Positions 56,071 through 64,000 of a stretch of DNA of 64,000 bases are shown one piece after another. The notes beneath the pieces are model-generated. The model was not told the origin of the DNA and did no database searches. It was given only the letters and a program-made list of their open reading frames with translations. Both the position numbers and the translations under genes were made by a program. Location: NCBI RefSeq assembly GCF_018294505.1, contig NC_057814.1:291640604-291704603 (forward strand), written 5' to 3'. Source of the stretch: Triticum aestivum. Its lineage: Eukaryota > Streptophyta > Magnoliopsida > Poales > Poaceae. Each line of letters begins with the position of its first letter. Position 1 is the stretch's first letter.

Positions 56071-59000
56071 AACAAGAATCTCGTCCCGAGATTCAAGACG
56101 TGAGGTAAGAAGGCAGAGGGGAAACAGAGCCAACACAATCTCCTCGATCCAACTGCCCTTCTCAAAGATGTTGATTCATTGCTTCATATTGATCTTGACG
56201 TCTTTGCTTCAAGATCTTCATCCAACATGTTGACGACAGAAAGAAACTCTATCGGAAAGGATCATTGGAGCTCTTCATACCAGGCTAATGACAATTCACA
56301 AACGATCGTTTGAAGGAATTCGAAGAAATGGCATACTCAGTTTGGAATGGAGCTATGGTTATAGAACAATCGGCAAATGGAAGGCACAATCCAACTGATA
56401 CCGAAGATATAACCTAGTGTCTGAGCGCGCTCTCAAGAACTTGAGCATTTCCATATTCATCAAGGTCTTACCAACATCCATGCCGAGGATCCTGGCAACA
56501 CATCAAACTACCATGATGAATAGTGATGGACGATGCAGATGCAAAGGAAGAAAACACCTTCTCAGATTTTACCTTAGCAATGCCAAGGAGACAAAACCTG
56601 GATGATCGACCGAGAGACATCTAGCACTCCACTTTTCATGTTCTCCTTGATGTACTAGATACCACGATCATGCTTAAAGCATCAACATGGTCATCAAGTA
56701 AAGGTCGGACTTCGGGAGCTCAAGAATCCATAAGGATCAACTTGAGATCCTCATGGGGAGTGACCAAACGGCTTAATCAAGATACTACAATAATAGTGCT
56801 TCCGGCTAGGTGCGTCCACTTCACTGGAACCTATATCATAGTTCTTGGAAGAAGTTCCAACCATCATATCTGCCTGAGATTCAGATCTGGTTGGTAACAG
56901 GACAATTCAGACAACGTGTCTGGAAAGAAAGTTTGCAACACAAACCGACGAGATGACGTTGCGAGATTCTCTGGAAATGAACTACGATAGCAAGCTCCAA
57001 AACATGAGCTGGTTCTGCTACATACATGTGAACATGCTGTCCAAGACAAGCATGACCACATAGTAGTCTTACAACGAAACACTACTGAGTTCAGGTGGGG
57101 AACAATCAACAAGGATATCCAAGTCCTTGTATACTTGTCGATGAACTTCTTATCCTTGAACAGATCAATCAGTGGCTTGTGTGCTAGGAATACATATGCA
57201 ATGAAGGTAATTAATCTACCAAACCACATAATACTTCGCACATGCATGACTGACTTGGGACGATTCCAGGGGAAGCAAAACTAACTTTCTGAAATTCACG
57301 GCGGCAACTTGCACCTAATGCACATGAACTTGGAGAAAGTCACTTCTTACACCAAACATGTATTTCATAAACGGGACATGAATATAATGCTTACAAAAGT
57401 TTCCAACACTAGCTTGATGTTCAACATGAATCAAGGAGGAGACAAGATGCTGCTGATGGCCTCAATAGCAACTCATCGGAATTTCCATATCACTGGACTT
57501 CCACCATCATGTGAACACGGTGATAGTATTGGTCAGACCAAAAGATGTAATGGTGTATGCTCGAGGGATCAACCACGAGTAAGACAACATTACGAACATC
57601 GTTGGTTCTGATTTGACTTGACGATAGCCCATACTCAAGTCAAAGTTTTGACAAGACAATAGATCCAACAACTGATCACGAGGACCAATCGATGGAGATA
57701 TCATCTTTCTTCAACACACACACAAAAAGATATCCCTTAACATGAACTAAGTCAGACAAGCTTTTATCTTCCAACTCTCCAAGTTGTTGTTTGGCTTAAC
57801 CAACTAGCTCATGGGTATCCAACATAGATTCTTGGAGAATGGGCGGTTTGGAGGAAAACCAACATGATCACGAACTCAACATAGCGGTCAGATGACAACC
57901 TGGTAATACTTCCGAGAAGATATTCGGAACATCACGAACCACCGATATGTTACTAAGCTCGAGAACAATCTTGCATTTCAGAGCAAGACGATATGATCAA
58001 ATAAGCAAGGGATTGAATAATCCTAACTCATTGATCGAAGAGTGTACCAGAAATAAGGACTAGGTAGCACGATCAATCTTAGGATGATGATTCAATAACC
58101 AGCACGCTAAGAATGAGAGTATTGTCCATTTACTACCAAGCAACTAGTTGCTAGGAGTATTGATTTCACACATCACGGTTCACTTGTTGGTATTCCGGTT
58201 GCAACAACACGGAACCGAGGAGCGAATGATGATGGCGAGAAGTATCACTGCATCAAGAATTCGTAAGAGTTGGTGCAATTATCATGACATTCCTGACATC
58301 AAGAGGGCAATACTTCAGGGTAGAACAGAATCAAAGCTGGATTGGCATTTGATCTACGGAATACAACTGCTTTGACCAATCCAAGAAATGGATGAGGTGC
58401 TGGAGTTTGTTTCTCCTAGTCATTCCAGAATAGAATGGCTTGACGGACCACAAGAATAATAGGCATCGATGAACACGATCGCACACATACTCTTGACTAT
58501 CAATTGATAGATGAAGATCGGAATATAACTGAAGGGGGACAACTCAGACAACATATGATTGTCTGAGTTGTGGATGCATAGATTAGTATGTCGAACGAGT
58601 TCCACATATTTCTTCCGGATAACCCATGCAGAAAGGTAGGATTGGCAGAGTCACGACATAGAATCGAGAACTTGTCAAGAGCACTCTGGTTGTGATCTTT
58701 CGGTTCAGCGAGGAACTTCTGCCATAAGCAGTTCATAGTATTTGGAAGAAGGAAACATCACGGACCTCGAGGACTATCGCAAAGGTTACTAATATCCTAA
58801 AGGAACTTAGCAAACACTATCAACATGAAGTAAGTAGGGTGAATCTTGGGTTCAAGAACCTAGAAATAGAAGGCGTACTAACTAAGTGGCATCACAGATG
58901 CTTTCGAGAATGATGGCCAGAATCATCACGCTAGGAACACAAAACATGGCTAGATTACTAGGTGATCCTCTAAGACACCTAGGGTCATAATAATAGCTCC

Positions 59001-59504
59001 AACATATATGTCGAGGCAACAGAGTACCTCAACTCACCGATTAGTGTGGTTAAACTGGCCCAAAGAAATATCGGGAATGGAAAGAAGGGATTTGCAAATG
59101 CATCGGACTGTTTAGAAACCTGGGATGACTCGGACAGCATAACGGCTGTAAATGCTCGAAATGATTTGAGACATCGTGCAAAATGGTGGTATAGCCACTC
59201 AACATCACAATATCAAGGTTTTGAGACTAACTATGTACACACGGAAGTAATAGAACTGAGATGAGGCTTGAAACCATCAATCCTATAAGTCTACGGATTA
59301 GTAACACGTGATCCTGATAGAAGATGAGAAAGCCTAGTTCTTAATCCCCGTAGAAGAGAAGAGGATGACTCAGATCAGAAGGACATAAGGTAAAGGAGTA
59401 AAAAGAGCCTTACGTTCCCATCCACAATCAATTCCCTTACATAACTAAAAAAATTCTAGACTCAACTTCGACCAGTTTGGCTTGGTAATCCTACAGGCAG
59501 TCAG
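56071..59504 (-). other. LARD internal domain
   Basis: About 3.4 kb, AT/CA-rich, with no intact ORF. Short minus-strand stretches resemble eroded Ty3/gypsy pol (see 57507-57704), so at least part descends from a coding ancestor. Confidence 0.6.
57507..57704 (-). pseudogene. reverse transcriptase relic in the LARD
   Basis: Minus-strand residues read DLSMGYRQV, then 23 residues later SFGLTN. Ty3/gypsy RTs have DLRSGYHQ and PFGLTN with about the same spacing. The preceding DQLLDLLSCQNF fits DLFDQL-type context. The region is otherwise degenerate and has no catalytic DD box in frame. Confidence 0.45.
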
Positions 59505-59516
59505 GCTCTGATACCA
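59505..59516 (-). other. LARD primer-binding site (tRNA-iMet type)
   Basis: GCTCTGATACCA on the plus strand is the inverse of TGGTATCAGAGC, complementary to plant initiator tRNA-Met, four bases from the LTR. Confidence 0.9.
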
Positions 59517-59520
59517 AAGC

Positions 59521-60347
59521 TGTCAGGACCCCGATTCCAAGTCACATCGATCTAGCCGGTAACACCTCATATCACTTTGCGGCCTCACGCATGGTATTCC
59601 CACGGGTGTCGCCTTACCATGGCCCGGGACCGTTTGCGCCTTTTGGCTCACGTATATGATAGTGTCGCTAGCATCCATATGATAGAGAACCCGAGCCGAC
59701 ATGACTAGTCGTGAACCCAAAGTGGCACTAACTTACGGGGACATGCATACATGAATCAACATCGAGCATGTCGGTCAGCAGCGTGCGAATCCGGGCTGTA
59801 GCACTGGGCTAATAGGACTCCGGTGAACCGGGCTGTAGCAGGCTAGGCAGGACTCCGGATGTCGCCGCGTGACATTTCTCCGAAGGGACAGACACAGGAA
59901 CAAAGTGAATCACATGTCGGCCAGTCAAGTGTTCCGGAGCAGTAGTGCTGGGCTAGCAGGACTCCGGTGAACCGGCTGTAGCGGACTACTATGGCTCATG
60001 GAAGCACAAGACTACATTTCCCCATAAGAGTGGCTACCAAGGATAAACAACTAGGTTGTTGGATCCCACACATACCAAGCATTTCAATCATACACACAAT
60101 ATGCTCGATATGTGTAAATACAACATGGCATCACAACAAAACTCTACGACTCAAAGTATTTATTCATTAGGCTCCAAGGAGCCAAGTATTACAAACATGG
60201 GCCTCATGACCCAACATACAGAGCATACAAGCAACAAGCACATGCGGAAGCTTAACATGTCTGAGTACACACAACTACAAAAGAAAAGGCTTAGAAACCT
60301 GACTATCTACGAGACCCTGCCGAGGGCACAAGATCGTAACGGAGGTA
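59521..60347 (-). repeat. LARD 5' LTR, truncated by nested insertions
   Basis: Matches 51965-52784 nearly base for base (TGTCAGGACCCCGATTCC... to GAGGTA). The sequence expected next, ACAAGCTAAACG, is replaced by CACTACAAG. Confidence 0.9.
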
Positions 60348-60376
60348 CACTACAAGAAATATGTCAACTAGTGACC
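60348..60376 (+). mobile_element. left end of a CACTA-type element (29 bp visible)
   Basis: CACTACAAGAAATATGTC... starts exactly at the break in the LARD LTR, and CACTACAAGAAAT is a typical CACTA terminus. It is cut after 29 bp by the LTR at 60377. Confidence 0.6.
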
Positions 60377-63300
60377 TGTGACGCCCCGATAATTGAGCTA
60401 CAGTAATCCCACGTTAACGATGCCACGTCACCCCGTTTACTGTTGATAAACTCTCGATAGTTTAGAACCAAAACAAATTCAAAATGTAAATAAAAGCAAA
60501 TAATAAAAGTTTACAAATATTAAAACTAAAATGTTCGGAGTGAGCCAAATAGTCCATATTAAATATTGGTGAAGAAACCCCACTTTTGTAAAGTATTTGA
60601 CTGCACTATAGTAAGTAAAAACAGCAGCAAAACAATTATTTAAATGCTTTTAAATACTAAACAAATGTTAATCTAGTTTATATAATCACCAAACTTTTTG
60701 GAGTAGGAGGCCTATGTTATTATGCTAATTTAGGAGTAGGGGTTGTATTTTTGTAAAACTGTTTTGCTAACTAAAATAAATAAAACAGAAAACAAAATAA
60801 GATAAAGATAAAAAAAAGAGAGAAAGCCCCCTGGCCAACTGGACCAGACGGCCCAGCTGGCCGACCCACCTGGCCCAACCGGCCAGCCCACCTGCTCCCC
60901 TCCATAACATACCCCCTCGACCGAACCCTAGCTACTCACCCGATCCCCCACTCCCCCTGTTCCCACTCCCTCCCACGATCTGGATCGAGGGCACGACCCC
61001 ATCGTGCTCGCCCCTCGACCCCGCCGCTGATCTTCGACGCCGGCGCCCCACGGCGCACCTCGTCGGAGAACCCCCCCTCTCGCCAGACGACTCGTCCTCC
61101 TCCCCGGACCCCTCCCACTCGACTGGTTCTGGATCGGGGAGGGGCTCGATCCCGCGCCACCCTGCGCCTCCGACGTCGGCGCCCATCCCCGGCGCCGCCT
61201 CGTTGCTGCCGTGCTCCGCCACCTCGTGGACGTCGCCCCATCACCTCTCCCTCACCGACGCCAACGCGCCCCGTCGCCCCCCTTCCCTGCTCACAAGTGA
61301 GCGCCACCGTCCCCCTTCGCCCCCTTTCTTCCTGGGTCGCCACGGTCACCCCCCCCCCACGCGCGGTCGACGCGCTTCGGTCATGCCCGTTGCGCACTCA
61401 CCGTCGCCCCGTCTCCTCCGCCCCGTCGTGCCTTCCCGGCCAGCTGTGGCCACCGACCGCGCCCTTGGCCGTCCTCCCTGGCCTCGCCCGCACGCCCGCT
61501 GTTCGCTCGCCGTCGCCGCCAACCGCGGCCCCGGGCCCGGTCGGCGCCCCGGGGCTCTGCCCGCCGCGCTAGGGTCAGCCCCGACGGGCGCCCACGCCCG
61601 TTTCCACGCGCCCGCCCCGGTCGGCCCCCTGGGCCACTGCCAGGTGGGCCCCGCGCCCTGAGCCACTGCCCCTGGGCCCGAACCCCCTATGGGCCACAAA
61701 CAGGTGGGCCCCGCGCCCAGAATGTAATTAAAAAAATTAAAAATAAATAAAAATATTAATTAATTAACTTAATTAATTGAGTTTAATTAACCTAATCAAT
61801 TAACTAAACTAATTAAACCTCCTTAGTTAGTCTTAGACAATGACAGCGGGACCCACATGTCAGTTTGACTAGGTCAACTGACTAGTTGACTGCTGACATC
61901 ACCCTGACATCATGCTGACGTCATAATTGCATTTTCGGATTAAATTAATAATAATAATTTATAAATTGATTTAAATCTTTAAAAATGAATATAAAATAAT
62001 CCGTAACTCGGATGGAAAAACTTTGTACATGAAAGTTGCTCAGAATGACGAGACGAATCCGGATACGTAGCCCGTTCGTCCGCCACACATCCCTAGCATA
62101 GCAAACGTGCAACATTTCACCTCCGGTCCATCTGTCCGAAAACGCGAAACGCCGGGATACTTTCCCGGATGTTTCCCCCTTCGCCGGTATCACTTACTAC
62201 CGCGTTTGGGCACACCTAGCACCCCTCATTGTCATGTCACGCATCGTCATGCTTATGTTTGCATTGTATTTACTGTTTCTTCCCCCCTCTTCTCTCCGGT
62301 AGACTACGAGACCTACGCTGCTGCTGCCCAGTTCGACTACGGAGTTGACGACCCCTCCTACTTGCCAGAAGCAACCAGGCAAGCCCCCCCTTGATCACCA
62401 GATATCGCCTATTCTTCTCTATACTGCTTGCATTAGAGTAGTGTAGCATGTTACTGCTTTCCGTTAATCCTATTCTGATGCATAGCCTGTCATTGTTGCT
62501 ACAGTTGTTACCCTTACCTGCTATCCTACTGCTTAGTATAGGATGCTAGTGTTTCCATCAGTGGCCCTACACTCTTGTCCGTCTGCCATGCTATACTACT
62601 GGGCCGTGATCACTTCGGGAGGTGATCACGGGTATATACTATATACTTATATACATGACACATGTGGTGACTAAAGTCGGGTCGGCTCGTTGAGTACCTG
62701 CAAGTGATTCTGATGAGGGGGCTGAAAGGACAGGTGGCTCCATCCCGGTAGAGGTGGGCCTGGGTTCCTGACGGCCCCCGACTGTTACTTTGTGGCGGAG
62801 CGACAGGGCAGGTTGAGACCACCTAGGAGAGAGGTGGGCCTGGCCCTGGTCGGCGTTCGCGGATACTTAACACGCTTAACGAGATCTTGGTATTTGATCT
62901 GAGTCTGGCCATTTGGTCTATACGCACTAACCAACTACGCGGGAACAGTTATGGGCACTCGACGTCGTGGTATCAGCCGAAGCTCTTTTGACGTCAGCGA
63001 CGGAGCGGCGCGCGCCGGATTGGACTGGAACGCCTGCTAGGCTAGGTCTGCTTCCGGCCGCCGTCGCAACGTGCAGGTGTGCAATGGGCGATGGGCCCAG
63101 ACCCCTGCGCCATAGGATTTAGACCGGCGTGCTGACCTCTCTGTTGAGCCTAGGTGGGGCTGCGACGTGTTGATCTTCCGAGGCCGGGCATGACCCAGGA
63201 AAGTGTGTCCGGCCAAATGGGATCGAGCGTGTTGGGTTATGTGGTGCACCCCTGCAGGGAAGTTTATCTATTCGAATAGCCGTGTCCCTCGGTAAAAGGA

Positions 63301-64000
63301 CGACCCGGAGTTGTACCTTGACCTTATGACAACTAGAACCGGATACTTAATAAAACACACCCTTCCAAGTGCCAGATATAACCCGGTGATCGCTCTCTAA
63401 CAGGGCGACGAGGAGGGGATCGCCGGGTAGGATTATGCTATGCGATGCTACTTGGTGAACTTACCATCTACTCTCTTCTACATGCTGCAAGATGGAGGTG
63501 GCCAGAAGCGTAGTCTTCGACAGGATTAGCTATCCCCCTCTTATTCTGGCATTCTGCAGTTCAGTCCACTGATATGGCCCTTTACACATATACCCATGCA
63601 TATGTAGTGTAGCTCCTTGCTTGCGAGTACTTTGGATGAGTACTCACGGTTGCTTTTCTCCCTCTTTTCCCCTTTCTATACCTGGTTGTCGCAACCAGAT
63701 GCTGGAGTCCAGGAGCTAGAGATCCCGAGGATGATTCTACATGGAGTTCGGCTTCGAGGAGTAGTTAGGAGGTCCCAGGCAGGAGGCCTTGCCTTTTCGA
63801 TCGTTGCTACTTTGTGCTAGCCTTCTTAAGGCAAACTTGTTTAACTTATGTCTGTACTCAGATATTGTTGCTTCCGCTGACTCGTCTATGATCGAGCACT
63901 TGTATTCGAGCCCTCGAGGCCCCTGGCTTGTATTATGATGCTTGTATGACTTATTTATGTTGTAGAGTTGTGTTGTGATATCTTTCCGTGAGTCCCTGAT
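60377..64000 (+). repeat. LTR of a second LARD-like element, left part
   Basis: Starts TGTGACGCCCCG and runs to the window edge without a PBS, so the LTR is at least 3.6 kb. It has the same block order as the LARD LTR, on the opposite strand: AT-rich start, GC-rich block (60936-61700), TGACGTCA-type motifs (about 61900-61925), AT-rich, then unique. Shared landmarks include CTATTCGAATAG (63269; inverse at 53191), TGCATATGTAG and GAGTACTCACGGTTGC (63596-63654; inverse near 52865-52920). No gene recognised; the long frames at 60932-61661 occur on both strands of GC-rich DNA and are probably not coding. Confidence 0.65.

Larger units (their letters stand above)
51965..60347 (-). mobile_element. 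LARD (Sukkula-like) element
   Basis: Minus-strand order: 5' LTR (59521-60347, truncated by a CACTA start), tRNA-Met-type PBS (59505-59516), 3.46-kb internal domain, polypurine tract (56057-56070), 3' LTR (51965-56056, 4092 bp). Very long LTRs around an approximately 3.5-kb internal domain without intact genes are the definition of the large retrotransposon derivatives described in barley and relatives. TTTCA precedes the left LTR; the matching duplication is outside the window. Confidence 0.85.

Noticed and set aside
59505..59516. tRNA gene fragment
   Set aside because: Only 12 bases match the tRNA-Met 3' end and they sit next to an LTR, so this is a primer-binding site. No full tRNA cloverleaf was found in the window.
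60932..61661. GC-rich open frames on both strands (up to 153 codons)
   Set aside because: They lie in the GC-rich block of a LARD-like LTR, are low-complexity Pro/Arg/Gly, occur on both strands and have no recognisable domain.

Overview
The window is intergenic DNA from a large grass genome, most likely a Triticeae species (wheat, barley, rye or Aegilops). The evidence is nested LTR retrotransposons of kinds typical of that tribe: Athila-lineage elements with LTRs starting TGATACGTC/TGATACATC, Tat-lineage Ty3/gypsy elements, a LARD (Sukkula-like) element with about 4.1 kb LTRs, and a CACTA end. I see no convincing intact host gene, tRNA, rRNA, CRISPR or bacterial-type feature. Almost every coding region is broken by stops or frameshifts.

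Layout, left to right. (1) 1-3102, minus: 5' part of a Tat-lineage element (protease, gag, leader, LTR). (2) 3110-13506, plus: complete Athila-lineage element with TSD ATCCA, decayed gag-pol and an extra downstream ORF. (3) 13512-21846: tandem repeats, then a decayed multi-exon gene-like locus with duplicated exons, running into GGGCC-rich subterminal repeats of a CACTA-type element that resume at 32963 and end at 33749. (4) 21852-32957, minus: complete Tat-lineage element with TSD CGGGT, inserted in that CACTA. It has gag, protease, RT, two RNase H domains and integrase, plus a plus-strand (antisense) B3-like ORF near its 3' LTR. (5) 33750-40699, plus: remnant of another Tat-type element with an antisense gene of the plant 'putative gypsy type transposon' family, interrupted by a solo LTR (34161-35729, TSD CCCTC). 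(6) 40700-43386: LTR fragments. (7) 43387-50641, plus: complete non-autonomous element (TSD AGTAG) whose only long coding region is again an antisense gene. Its LTRs belong to the family of the element at 1-3102. (8) 51965-60347, minus: LARD with 4092-bp left LTR, 3.46-kb internal domain and tRNA-Met-type PBS. (9) 60348-60376: start of a CACTA element, cut by (10) 60377-64000, the LTR of a second LARD-like element.

The most interesting pattern is that three Tat-type elements each carry an accessory gene on the opposite strand just inside the 3' LTR, two of them behind a TATA box. Two unrelated protein families occupy this slot (B3-like; Transposase_28-like plus coiled coil), and one element keeps the antisense gene while lacking pol. 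The Athila element independently has a sense accessory ORF preceded by a GC-rich palindrome plus TATA module resembling its own LTR promoter.
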